Origin: Sporosarcina sp. JAI121
GTDB lineage: Bacteria; Bacillota; Bacilli; Bacillales_A; Planococcaceae
Reading direction: 5' to 3'
NCBI RefSeq assembly: GCF_013408665.1
Contig: NZ_JACCCL010000001.1
Location: 284,914 to 348,913 of the forward strand
Length of the DNA: 64,000 nucleotides
Shown: positions 18,962 through 32,972 of the stretch, piece by piece
How the letters are laid out: each line of letters begins with the position of its first letter
Position numbering within the stretch: the first letter of the stretch is position 1
Notes under the pieces: generated by a model
What the model was told of the DNA's origin: nothing
Database searches by the model: none
What the model saw: only the letters and a program-made list of their open reading frames with translations
Position numbers and translations under genes: made by a program

Positions 18962-20221
18962 ATGGAGAAATTGGAATTGAACAAATTGGGCAACGTACAA
19001 CGTGAAGATGGGGCAGTATACGAAGCGATTATGGCGGAGAAAAAGCGCCAACAATCGAATATTGAATTGATTGCATCTGAAAACTTCGTAACAGAAGCGG
19101 TTATGGAAGCACAAGGCTCATATTTAACGAATAAATACGCAGAAGGTTACCCGGGTAAACGTTACTACGGCGGTTGTGAGCACGTTGACGTTGTCGAAAA
19201 CATCGCACGTGATCGGGTAAAAGAAATCTTCGGTGCGGAATACGCAAACGTTCAACCGCACTCCGGTGCACAAGCGAATATGGCTGTCTATTTTGCAGTG
19301 CTTGAGCCTGGTGATACGGTTCTTGGCATGAATCTTTCGCACGGCGGTCACTTGACGCACGGAAGCCCGGTTAACTTCTCCGGAGAACTATACAACTTTG
19401 TGGATTACGGTGTTAGCGAAGGGGACGAGCTCATTGACTACGAAGATGTCCGTCAAAAAGCGCTTGAGCACAAACCGAAAATGATCGTTGCGGGTGCAAG
19501 TGCATACCCTCGCGAAATTGATTTCGCTAAATTCCGCGAAATTGCAGATGAAGTCGGTGCTTATCTATTCGTAGACATGGCGCACATCGCCGGACTTGTT
19601 GCAGTAGGCGAGCATCAGAATCCGGTTCCACATGCACATTTCGTCACATCGACAACACATAAAACATTGCGCGGACCGCGTGGTGGAATTATCCTTTCTA
19701 CACAGGAGTTCGAGCGTAAGCTGAACAAATCAATCTTCCCGGGAGTCCAAGGCGGACCATTGATGCACGTCATCGCTGCAAAAGCGGTTGCATTCGGCGA
19801 AGCACAGAAACCTGAATTCAAAACATATATTCAACAAGTGAAAAGCAATGCAAAAGCATTGGCTGAAGCGCTAATGGCTGAAGGCGTTGACATCGTATCA
19901 GGCGGCACAGATAATCACCTGGTCTTATTGAACCTACGTTCCCTTGAAATCACTGGTAAAATTGCAGAACATGTATTGGATGAAGTCGGCATCACTGTGA
20001 ACAAAAACACGATTCCGTTTGATACGGAAAGCCCGTTCGTCACATCAGGAATCCGTATTGGTACACCTGCAGTGACAACTCGTGGCTTCAAGGAAGAAGA
20101 AATGAAGGAAATCGCATCTATTATGGCGAGCCTATTGAAAAACCATGAAGACGAAACTGTGAAACGAGAAGCACAGAAACGCGTTGCGGCATTGACGGAT
20201 AGATTCCCTCTTTACGCATAA
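18962..20221 (+). CDS. glyA: Serine hydroxymethyltransferase
   Basis: SHMT converts serine and tetrahydrofolate to glycine and methylene-tetrahydrofolate, the main source of one-carbon units. The 419-residue PLP enzyme has [14 protein letters not shown] at the N-terminus, the substrate loop [18 protein letters not shown], and the PLP lysine in [15 protein letters not shown] chose the ATG at 18962 because GAAGGGGATTG lies upstream and homologues start close to here. It follows ywlG closely and ends in a strong terminator. In B. subtilis upp follows directly; here a signalling gene is inserted between them. Confidence 0.96.
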   Translation: MEKLELNKLGNVQREDGAVYEAIMAEKKRQQSNIELIASENFVTEAVMEAQGSYLTNKYAEGYPGKRYYGGCEHVDVVENIARDRVKEIFGAEYANVQPHSGAQANMAVYFAVLEPGDTVLGMNLSHGGHLTHGSPVNFSGELYNFVDYGVSEGDELIDYEDVRQKALEHKPKMIVAGASAYPREIDFAKFREIADEVGAYLFVDMAHIAGLVAVGEHQNPVPHAHFVTSTTHKTLRGPRGGIILSTQEFERKLNKSIFPGVQGGPLMHVIAAKAVAFGEAQKPEFKTYIQQVKSNAKALAEALMAEGVDIVSGGTDNHLVLLNLRSLEITGKIAEHVLDEVGITVNKNTIPFDTESPFVTSGIRIGTPAVTTRGFKEEEMKEIASIMASLLKNHEDETVKREAQKRVAALTDRFPLYA

Positions 20222-20234
20222 TCGTGCATTGGGA

Positions 20235-20270
20235 TAAGCCGCTATCACTAAGATGGCGGCTTATTTTTTC
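20235..20270 (+). terminator. Terminator after glyA
   Basis: AAGCCGC pairs with GCGGCTT around a 12-nt loop, followed by ATTTTTTC. Confidence 0.88.
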
Positions 20271-20293
20271 TTTTAATCGAAAGGGGGGAGAGG

Positions 20294-22438
20294 ATGAAAA
20301 TTCCTCGGAAAGCATATACGGATAAAGCGGAGAAAATGATTTTATACAGCTGGCTACAACGTTTCGGAAGCCGCTTTCAGACGGGTTTCATCTTGACGAA
20401 CCCATCTGCCGGAAACGATCCTGTTGTTTTTGTAAATGAAGCGTTCACTGCTATTACGGGTTACACATCCGCGGATGCAATCGGGCGGAATTTGTGTTTT
20501 TTGCAAGGGGAAGAAACCGATATGGAGCTGATTGGTGAAATCGACAAGAAGCTTCGGGCTGGTATGCCTGCCAATGAGGAAGTCCTTTATTACAAGAAGG
20601 ATGGGACTCCTTTCTGGAATGAGCTTGTCATTCAGCCGCTCTTAGACGAAAAAGGGGAAATTCTTTTCACGGCCTCTTTCATACTTGATGTGACCGAAAG
20701 GAAAAAAGATGAATCGCTGCTCCGTTTGCAGGAATCCATTTTTTCGGGCATCAATGAGGGAGAAGAACTCTGTGATTTATTGCAAAAAATAGGAACTGTC
20801 GTCGAATCGTTCTTTCCGGAAGGATCTGTTTGTGCAATCCTCTTCAAGGAGCAAGGGGACGGCTGGTATATCGGTGCGGCAGACTCCGTGCCGGATTGGT
20901 TGCTCGGCGAAATGTTGAACAGCAAAGCATTGGAAAATGGAAATGCGCCGGAAGAAGTGATTGTCATTGAAAATAGCCCGAAGGACGAGGCTGAGTTCCA
21001 GTCGAATTGGTCCGTGCCGACATTTGACAATGAAGAAGAATTGAGTGGGCTGTTAACCGTCTTTATGAAAAAATCGGGAAATCCGACGGAAACGCAAATA
21101 CAATTCTTGAAAAAAATGGTGCCGATTGTACAACTGACGAGAAAATATTATGCCCAGCAAGCTGAGTACCGCAGGCTTGCTTTCACTGATCCGCAAACGG
21201 GGTTGCCGAATCGCCACGCATTTTTGACCAGACTTAAACAGAATATAGATGAGGGCGGGGAACATTTCGTTGCAGTCATTCAACCGGGCGAGTATGCAAA
21301 AATCGTCGATTTGTATGGAAGGGATGCCGCTGATGAACTGTTCATTCAGCTGGACAAACGGATTGAACGATTGGGATGGAAAAATCCGGTCTATATAGGC
21401 CGCTATTCTAGCGCATCACTCGTTATAACGAGCGACAGTAGCGAGGGTGACGAAAGTTTTTGTCTTCTGGAATTAGATACGATCGTCAGAGAACCATTCA
21501 TCATTGCAGGACAGGAAATGTTCCTCACATTGAAAATAGGGGTTTCATTTTCCACAAGTGACCAAAGAAGCGAAGAGGAACTGGTGCGTAGGGCGGACGT
21601 TGCCATGTCAGATGCCAAAATGAAACCTGGCAGTGCAATGTCATTTTACAGAGACCTCCAAAATGAGGAAATGGTAAGAGAAATGAGGATTTTCAACGAA
21701 TTGTCAAAGGCGCTTATGACGCAAGAAATCGATATCCATCTTCAGCCGAAAGTCAATTTGACAGATGGCGGGATTATCGGTTTTGAAGCGTTGGCCCGAT
21801 GGTTTTCACCAAACCTCGGAACCGTGCCGCCAAATCTCTTTATTCCAGCAGCAGAGAATATGGGTAAAATCATAGACTTGGAAATCGTCGTTTTATCGAA
21901 AGTGATGGAGTGGCAACGGAAGCGCAACCAAGCCGGTGAAAAAATGTTCCCGGTCGCCGTCAATATTTCCGTCCACCACTTCTTTAACCCCACCTTCGTT
22001 GATGAACTGACGAGACTAGCAAACCGTTATGATCTTTCCCCGAGCCATATCATGCTTGAAATAACGGAGAGTATCGGACTCGTCGATTTACCAAGGGCGA
22101 AAACGATTTTCAAGGAACTGATTGCGGCAGGTTTTGAACTATCCGTCGATGATTTCGGTGTCGGATTTTCATCGCTCAGCTATTTACCTCAACTGCCTCT
22201 TTCCGAATTAAAGATAGATCGAAGTTTCATCAGTGCGCTAGACGAACCGGACACGCTTGCCGTCGTCAGAACGATTATCCAGCTCGCTGAAAACCTTAAC
22301 CTGTTGACGGTTGCAGAAGGGATCGAGCAGGAAAGGCATATTGAAGTGCTGCGGAATCTGGGCTGCAAAGTTGGGCAAGGCTTTTACTATTACAAGCCGA
22401 TGCCGCTGGATGAAATTGACCGATTGCTTGCGGAATAG
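20294..22438 (+). CDS. LOV-like PAS / GAF-like / degenerate GGDEF / EAL protein
   Basis: This is a probable cyclic-di-GMP phosphodiesterase with flavin-type sensor input. The 714-residue soluble protein has a PAS domain of LOV type (about residues 25-135: NEAFTAITGY, GRNLCFLQG, KKDGTPFWNEL), a GAF-like region (about 145-280), a GGDEF domain (about 285-440) and an EAL domain (about 450-710). In the LOV motif the photoactive Cys is Leu67, with Cys68 in the next position. The GGDEF signature is replaced by YSSAS, so cyclase activity is unlikely. The EAL residues (FEALARW, NIS, EITES, DDFGVGFSSL, KIDRSFI, AEGIEQ) are intact. It sits between glyA and upp, which are usually adjacent. Start ATG follows AAGGGGGGAGAGG. 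Confidence 0.88.
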   Translation: MKIPRKAYTDKAEKMILYSWLQRFGSRFQTGFILTNPSAGNDPVVFVNEAFTAITGYTSADAIGRNLCFLQGEETDMELIGEIDKKLRAGMPANEEVLYYKKDGTPFWNELVIQPLLDEKGEILFTASFILDVTERKKDESLLRLQESIFSGINEGEELCDLLQKIGTVVESFFPEGSVCAILFKEQGDGWYIGAADSVPDWLLGEMLNSKALENGNAPEEVIVIENSPKDEAEFQSNWSVPTFDNEEELSGLLTVFMKKSGNPTETQIQFLKKMVPIVQLTRKYYAQQAEYRRLAFTDPQTGLPNRHAFLTRLKQNIDEGGEHFVAVIQPGEYAKIVDLYGRDAADELFIQLDKRIERLGWKNPVYIGRYSSASLVITSDSSEGDESFCLLELDTIVREPFIIAGQEMFLTLKIGVSFSTSDQRSEEELVRRADVAMSDAKMKPGSAMSFYRDLQNEEMVREMRIFNELSKALMTQEIDIHLQPKVNLTDGGIIGFEALARWFSPNLGTVPPNLFIPAAENMGKIIDLEIVVLSKVMEWQRKRNQAGEKMFPVAVNISVHHFFNPTFVDELTRLANRYDLSPSHIMLEITESIGLVDLPRAKTIFKELIAAGFELSVDDFGVGFSSLSYLPQLPLSELKIDRSFISALDEPDTLAVVRTIIQLAENLNLLTVAEGIEQERHIEVLRNLGCKVGQGFYYYKPMPLDEIDRLLAE

Positions 22439-22528
22439 TTAGACATCAAACGGTCGGCTGTTCGGTGTGCCTGAATGGGAACATATCTGTTATAATGAAC
22501 AGGACATTCCGAAAAGGGGCGAATAATA

Positions 22529-23158
22529 ATGCCGAAAGTACACGTTTTTGATCATCCACTAATCCAACACAAACTTACGTACATACGTGACGTCAACACA
22601 GGAACAAAAGAATTCCGTGAACTCGTCGACGAAGTGGCGACACTCATGGCTTATGAAATCACTCGCGAACTCCCGCTCATGGAAGTGGAAGTCGAAACGC
22701 CAGTTCGTCTGGCCAAATCCAACGTACTTGCAGGAAAAAAACTTGGTATCGTCCCAATTTTACGTGCAGGCATCGGAATGGTAGATGGAATCCTCAATCT
22801 CATTCCGGCTGCAAAAGTGGGACATGTCGGACTTTATCGCGACCCGGAAACATTGCAGCCGGTTGAATATTACGTGAAACTCCCATCTGACGTATCAGTG
22901 CGCGACTTCATTCTTGTCGATCCGATGCTTGCAACGGGCGGATCCGCAATTGCAGCGGTCGATTCATTGAAAAGCCGCGGCGCTAAAAACATTAAATTCA
23001 TGTGTCTGATCGCTGCTCCAGAGGGTGTAAAAGCAATGACGGAAGCACATCCTGATGTGGACGTCTATATCGCTGCCATGGATGAAAAACTCGATGAAAA
23101 AGGCTACATCGTACCAGGACTCGGCGATGCAGGCGATCGTCTCTTCGGAACAAAATGA
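22529..23158 (+). CDS. upp: Uracil phosphoribosyltransferase
   Basis: Upp salvages uracil by joining it to PRPP to form UMP. The 209-residue protein has the family signatures [10 protein letters not shown], the PRPP loop [10 protein letters not shown] (about residues 131-140) and the C-terminal uracil-binding [13 protein letters not shown]. Start ATG follows AAAAGGGGCG. A TATAAT at 22491-22496 is a likely -10 for its own promoter. It is followed closely by mnaA, as in B. subtilis. Confidence 0.96.
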   Translation: MPKVHVFDHPLIQHKLTYIRDVNTGTKEFRELVDEVATLMAYEITRELPLMEVEVETPVRLAKSNVLAGKKLGIVPILRAGIGMVDGILNLIPAAKVGHVGLYRDPETLQPVEYYVKLPSDVSVRDFILVDPMLATGGSAIAAVDSLKSRGAKNIKFMCLIAAPEGVKAMTEAHPDVDVYIAAMDEKLDEKGYIVPGLGDAGDRLFGTK

Positions 23159-23177
23159 TTTGGAAGGCGTGAAGGTC

Positions 23178-24296
23178 TTGACAAAGAAATGGAAAGTGAT
23201 GACGATTTTCGGTACGCGTCCAGAAGCCATTAAAATGGCACCGCTTGTGCTGGAACTGCAAAAGCATCCGGACGATATCGAATCGATCGTAACGGTTACG
23301 GCGCAACATCGCGAAATGCTGGACCAAGTACTCCACACATTCGGTATCACACCTGATTATGATCTTAATATCATGAAAGACCGGCAAACACTCGTCGATG
23401 TTGCAACCCGCGGACTCGAAGGGCTTGACCGGATCATGAAAGAGGCGCAGCCGGATATCGTGCTCGTCCACGGCGATACGTCGACAACTTTCATCGGCAG
23501 TCTTGCGGCGTTCTATAACCGGATTTCAGTCGGACACGTTGAAGCGGGACTCCGTACATGGGATAAATATTCCCCGTACCCGGAGGAAATGAACCGTCAG
23601 CTGACAGGCGTCATCGCTGATCTTCATTTTTCACCGACGGAACAATCGGCCCGCAATTTAGTGGCTGAAGGGAAGTCGGAAGAACGTATCTATATAACAG
23701 GCAATACGGCAATCGATGCACTTCAGACGACTGTGCGTGATCAATACTCGCACCCGGTTCTCGATAAAATCGGATCGGACAGGCTTGTATTGCTGACGGC
23801 ACATCGCCGCGAAAATCTTGGTGAACCGATGCGCAACATGTTCCGTGCCATCAACCGACTGCTTGCAAAACATGATGATATCCAAGTGATCTATCCTGTG
23901 CATATGAACCCGGCAGTCCGTGAAGTGGCCGATGAACTTCTTGGCAACAACAATCGTGTCCATCTGATTGAACCGCTAGAAGTCGTCGATTTCCATAACT
24001 TTGCGGCACGTTCACACATCATTTTGACGGATTCCGGCGGCATTCAAGAAGAAGCACCGTCACTCGGAAAGCCCGTCATCGTCCTGCGTGATACGACCGA
24101 ACGGCCTGAAGGTATCGAAGCCGGTACATTGAAATTGGCAGGCACCGATGAAGAAACAATCTTCACGTTGACAGATACACTTCTATCCGACGACTCGGAA
24201 TACAACAAAATGGCAAAAGCGTCGAATCCATACGGTGATGGCCACGCTTCTGCACGTATTGTTGAAGCGTTGAAAAAATATTTATCTTCTATATAA
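23178..24296 (+). CDS. mnaA: UDP-N-acetylglucosamine 2-epimerase (non-hydrolysing)
   Basis: MnaA converts UDP-GlcNAc to UDP-ManNAc for wall teichoic acid linkage units and other surface polymers. The 372-residue GT-B-like epimerase has FGTRPEAIKMAPL at the start, VHGDTSTT, GHVEAGLRT, TAHRREN and TDSGGIQEEAPSLGKP. I chose the UUG at 23178 because the resulting N-terminus (TKKWKVMTIFGTRP) aligns with B. subtilis MnaA and GGAAGG lies about 10 nt upstream. GUG 23196 or ATG 23199 are alternatives. It begins 19 nt after the upp stop codon and ends in a strong terminator before the atp leader. Confidence 0.93.
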   Translation: MTKKWKVMTIFGTRPEAIKMAPLVLELQKHPDDIESIVTVTAQHREMLDQVLHTFGITPDYDLNIMKDRQTLVDVATRGLEGLDRIMKEAQPDIVLVHGDTSTTFIGSLAAFYNRISVGHVEAGLRTWDKYSPYPEEMNRQLTGVIADLHFSPTEQSARNLVAEGKSEERIYITGNTAIDALQTTVRDQYSHPVLDKIGSDRLVLLTAHRRENLGEPMRNMFRAINRLLAKHDDIQVIYPVHMNPAVREVADELLGNNNRVHLIEPLEVVDFHNFAARSHIILTDSGGIQEEAPSLGKPVIVLRDTTERPEGIEAGTLKLAGTDEETIFTLTDTLLSDDSEYNKMAKASNPYGDGHASARIVEALKKYLSSI

Positions 24297-24311
24297 ATGG
24301 CAAACCGTACG

Positions 24312-24342
24312 ACGACCGGAGCAATCCGGTCGTACTTTTTTT
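24312..24342 (+). terminator. Terminator after mnaA
   Basis: ACGACCGGA pairs perfectly with TCCGGTCGT around GCAA, followed by ACTTTTTTTC. Confidence 0.92.
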
Positions 24343-24444
24343 CGGGAGTGGATGTCGGAGTTATTCATGACGTCTCACAAAACGATCCCGACAACCCCAA
24401 CTACCCATATTTCCAAAAAAGAACCTACCAATTTTGTCGATTGT

Positions 24445-24472
24445 TTGACAAAGCATAGACTTTGTGAATAAT
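24445..24472 (+). promoter_or_regulatory. atp operon promoter P1
   Basis: Consensus TTGACA (24445-24450), a 16-nt spacer and AATAAT (24467-24472, 5 of 6 to TATAAT). The -10 lies inside the Rex-like box. It is the upstream of two promoter candidates before atpI. Confidence 0.6.
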
Positions 24473-24479
24473 TTCACTG
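24462..24479. promoter_or_regulatory. Rex-like operator before the atp operon
   Basis: TTGTGAATAATTTCACTG matches the Rex consensus TTGTGAA-N4-TTCACAA at 12 of 14 fixed positions. Rex is the NADH/NAD+-sensing repressor of respiratory and fermentative genes, and in Streptomyces it controls the atp operon. The box covers the -10 of P1 and ends 8 nt before the -35 of P2, a suitable place for repression. No binding data; inferred from the motif. Confidence 0.55.
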
Positions 24480-24486
24480 TAATCAA

Positions 24487-24515
24487 TTGACATCAAAATA
24501 TGCCTATTGTATGCT
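24487..24515 (+). promoter_or_regulatory. atp operon promoter P2
   Basis: Perfect TTGACA (24487-24492), a 17-nt spacer and TATGCT (24510-24515). It would give an atpI leader of about 370 nt. Confidence 0.65.
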
Positions 24516-24522
24516 TACAAAG

Positions 24523-24890
24523 GGTAAGAATGATAGGGTTTTCATATATGAAACGGCAACACAATGTGAATGTTGAGGCTAAGGCGTTATTCTGTCGTTT
24601 TTTGACGGATGTGCGGAGGCTTTATATAGCATCTTGCATTTGAGTAAACGTACTTTATGCCGAATTGCCTTCCATTCGACGATACTCGCGCAATCAAAAG
24701 GTTCCATCCTTTTCAGAGTCTTGCCAAGAAAAGTGTAAGCGGCCTGCTTAGACTGGACAAATAACTGGCTGGACAGCGAAACGGAACCACCCCGCTTTTC
24801 CTTGTGACTTGCTTGCTTCTAAGTCTTTTCTTAGACGGAGTCGTAAGGCCCCATACAATCTCGAAATACGAATCAGGAGAATAACAGACC
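24523..24890 (+). other. Long untranslated atp leader with AAAAGTGTAAGCGG repeat fragment
   Basis: There is no supported gene between mnaA and atpI. From about 24728 to 24850 there is an intergenic repeat-like stretch beginning AAGAAAAGTGTAAGCGGCC, with internal complementary pieces (GCTTAGAC near its start, CTAAG/CTTAG near 24822-24836). A similar AGAAAAGCGTAAGCGG fragment follows rpiB at 18343. The leader may affect atpI expression, but no known riboswitch class is recognisable to me. Confidence 0.45.
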
Positions 24891-25262
24891 ATGCAGACTT
24901 TGCAACAAATTCATAATAGGCAAAAGAAGGTTCTCTTTTTTTTGCTCGCATTGTTCGTCCTGGGATGGCTTCTAACTGATTTAAAACCGATATTTGCTGG
25001 ATTATTTATCGGATCTCTATTCGGATTGTATAATTTCTGGATTCTTGTCCGTAGAATGGAAAGATTTGATCGGATTTTTACGGAGGGGAAGAAAAGGGCT
25101 TCACTTGGAACGACGATGCGTTTTGCATCAGGTGTGGCTGCGGCAGCAGTCGCAATTTCGCTGCCGGAACATTTTAACCTGGTTAGTTCGGTTATCGGGC
25201 TTATGATTCCTTACATCCTATTATTGGCTGGTGGGATTATATTCCGTGCAAAAAACCATTAA
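24891..25262 (+). CDS. atpI: ATP synthase subunit I
   Basis: AtpI is a small membrane protein that assists c-ring assembly and Mg2+ supply of the F1Fo ATP synthase. The 123-residue protein has four hydrophobic segments (about residues 13-30, 34-52, 75-93 and 97-115) and a basic loop RRMERFDRIFTEGKKR. Sequence conservation is low in this family, so the call relies on topology and on being the first gene before atpB. Start ATG at 24891 follows CAGGAGAATAACAGACC. Confidence 0.88.
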   Translation: MQTLQQIHNRQKKVLFFLLALFVLGWLLTDLKPIFAGLFIGSLFGLYNFWILVRRMERFDRIFTEGKKRASLGTTMRFASGVAAAAVAISLPEHFNLVSSVIGLMIPYILLLAGGIIFRAKNH

Positions 25263-25331
25263 AGTTTTTTCGCAGAAAAGAGCTTACATTGAACTTTTCA
25301 TTTTCTCAGAAAAAGCTTAATCCGATTGTGA

Positions 25332-26339
<1,008 letters not shown>

Positions 26340-26358
26340 GTAGTACCAACATCTACAA

Positions 26359-26394
26359 AATGGCGAAGTGCGCACTATAATGTCCTTCGCCATT
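26359..26394 (+). promoter_or_regulatory. Intercistronic hairpin between atpE and atpF
   Basis: AATGGCGAAG (26359-26368) pairs perfectly with CTTCGCCATT (26385-26394), followed by AATTTTATG. It may act as a partial terminator or 3' stabiliser helping produce more subunit c than downstream subunits (inference). Confidence 0.65.
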
Positions 26395-26467
26395 AATTTT
26401 ATGGATAAAAGTGCAAGATCTGAATTACGCTATATAAAGAACGATTTCTATATTTGATGAATTATAA

Positions 26468-27582
<1,115 letters not shown>

Positions 27583-27595
27583 ATCAGAAATTTGA

Positions 27596-29116
<1,521 letters not shown>

Positions 29117-29126
29117 ATCTAGATGG

Positions 29127-29162
29127 AATCAACTTTGACAAAAACCGTCAAAATGATTGATT
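29127..29162 (+). promoter_or_regulatory. Intercistronic hairpin between atpA and atpG
   Basis: AATCAA and TTTGAC (29127-29139) pair with GTCAAA and TTGATT (29147-29162), leaving a small internal loop and an A-rich apical loop. There is no T-run, so RNA stabilisation or processing is more likely than termination. Confidence 0.5.
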
Positions 29163-29187
29163 GAACCAAAAAACAATAAGGTGGTGA

Positions 29188-30054
<867 letters not shown>

Positions 30055-30060
30055 GATTAA

Positions 30061-31650
<1,590 letters not shown>

Positions 31651-31654
31651 TTCA

Positions 31655-31783
31655 ATTCAGCAGGATTCAAATCCCTGCCGAATCAAATAAAAGCCTCCGG
31701 CGGATGCGACAGATTTTTTTAGGGGAGTTATCGAGCCCTGCTCGATAAAAATCTGCGCCAAATTCGCCGAAGCGAATTTGATT
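31655..31783 (+). repeat. Three-hairpin GCCTCCGGCGG element, copy 3 (atpD-atpC)
   Basis: Hairpin 1 pairs ATTC-GCAGG (31655-31664) with CCTGC-GAAT (31674-31683). The core AAGCCTCCGGCGGATG is at 31691-31706. Hairpin 2 has outer CAGATTTTT/AAAAATCTG (31710-31718 with 31747-31755) and inner ATCGAGC/GCTCGAT. Hairpin 3 is CAAATTCGC/GCGAATTTG (31759-31780). Stem sequences differ from copies 1 and 2 but stay complementary. It ends about 10 nt before the atpC ribosome site. Confidence 0.85.
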
Positions 31784-31806
31784 TTAAGGGACCAGGAGGG
31801 GAAAAA

Positions 31807-32214
31807 ATGAAGACAATTAAAGTCAATATCGTCACTCCCGACGGCCCTGTTGTTGAAACTGAAGCGAACATGATCATCGCAGTTACCGAAACAGGCGAAA
31901 TCGGGATCCTTCCCGGCCACATCGCGATGGTTGCGCCGCTTCAAATCGGTGGGCTTCGCCTGCAGAAGGATGACTCGACTGAACATATAGCCGTTCATGG
32001 CGGTTTTATCGAAGTCCGTCCGGATGTTGTCACTGTTTTAGCACAAACTGCGGAACTGGCTTCTTCTATTGATGTCGCTCGCGCGAAAAAGGCGGCGGAG
32101 CAAGCGGAAGAGACACTTCGGGCAAAAAAAGAAGGCGTTGATTACAAATTGGTGGAACAGGATTTGGAACGTGCCATCAATCGTATCAATGTCTACGAAT
32201 CAAGAAAAAAGTAA
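31807..32214 (+). CDS. atpC: F1Fo ATP synthase subunit epsilon
   Basis: Epsilon is the regulatory subunit at the foot of the central stalk and can inhibit ATP hydrolysis. The 135-residue protein has an N-terminal beta-sandwich (KVNIVTPDGPVVE, TETGEIGILPGHIAMVAPL) and a C-terminal two-helix arm (ARAKKAAEQAEETLRAKK onwards). Start ATG follows CCAGGAGGGGAAAAA. It is the last ATP synthase gene; a DUF1146 gene follows after 90 nt. Confidence 0.95.
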   Translation: MKTIKVNIVTPDGPVVETEANMIIAVTETGEIGILPGHIAMVAPLQIGGLRLQKDDSTEHIAVHGGFIEVRPDVVTVLAQTAELASSIDVARAKKAAEQAEETLRAKKEGVDYKLVEQDLERAINRINVYESRKK

Positions 32215-32304
32215 GTTGTTGAGGATGGCGGACAGAGGGGGAAATTCTTCTGTTCGCCTTTTCAATATTGAGGCTTCAGGACGTTAAACAAGGGAGGTCG
32301 TCAA

Positions 32305-32541
32305 TTGGATGGTATAATGAGTTATCAACCATTGCTGGCAATCGTTTCGCATACGGTTTTCATAGCTGTAGCATTTTTTGCACTGCAGGCGATCATGCCG
32401 GAGAAAATCATAAAAAAGAACCGTGTCTTCCAGGCACAACTTTTATATATTTTATTGAGCATCGCCATCGGATCGACCGTATCAAATTTCTTTTTGGAGT
32501 TATCCTATTGGTCAGGAAGACTTCCATTCATGTTCGGTTGA
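32305..32541 (+). CDS. ywzB: DUF1146 family membrane protein (YwzB-like)
   Basis: This is a conserved small membrane protein of unknown role found right after the atp operon in Bacillales. The 78-residue protein has two hydrophobic helices (about residues 7-27 and 42-62). The linker QAIMPEKIIKKNRVFQAQLLY and the ending NFFLELSYWSGRLPFMF match the DUF1146 pattern as I remember it. Start UUG 32305 follows AAGGGAGGTCGTCAA, with ATG 32317 as a less likely alternative. Confidence 0.8.
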   Translation: MDGIMSYQPLLAIVSHTVFIAVAFFALQAIMPEKIIKKNRVFQAQLLYILLSIAIGSTVSNFFLELSYWSGRLPFMFG

Positions 32542-32972
32542 ATGAATTCCATATTTATTCAACGAAAAGAACGTTTTGAACAAGGGATTGGTGAAATCCA
32601 TGTTATCGCGATGTATACGAAAAAAGCTCCATTGGCCGCCTTTCGGAACGCCAATCTAGCTTAGGGGAATATCGTATATAAGGCGATGACATGAAAATCA
32701 TCATTTTGTGTTTGAGAGAGGTTTGCTGAGTGCGAGCACGGGGAACTTATACTACGAGTGGGAAGTTTTGTGACACAAAACGTCAAAAGTGTACATATTA
32801 TAGACTACTTAGTACTTAAGCGGAAAAATAGCCCAGACGTTGCTTGTTATGTAGGCAAAGTCATTGTAAAATAGTATATGTTTTAAAAATAAAAATATGA
32901 CATTTAAAATGAGTATATATGATATTGAAAACAGTATAACAAGCTACAACTTAGGAGTCGGAGGGACTTATT
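32542..32972 (+). other. Gap between ywzB and murAA with a long imperfect hairpin
   Basis: No gene is supported here. A large imperfect hairpin spans 32614-32678: TATACGA pairs with TCGTATA on the outside, and AGCT-ATTGG pairs with CCAAT-AGCT inside. It has no T-run. A 17-bp palindrome follows at 32765-32781, then AT-rich sequence leading to the murAA ribosome site. Confidence 0.5.
32765..32781. promoter_or_regulatory. Perfect 17-bp palindrome, candidate operator
   Basis: GTTTTGTGACACAAAAC is an exact inverted repeat around one central base. It lies about 190 nt upstream of murAA. The half-site TTGTG resembles Rex or Fnr-type half-sites, but the spacing is wrong for both, so the binding protein is unknown. 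Confidence 0.45.
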
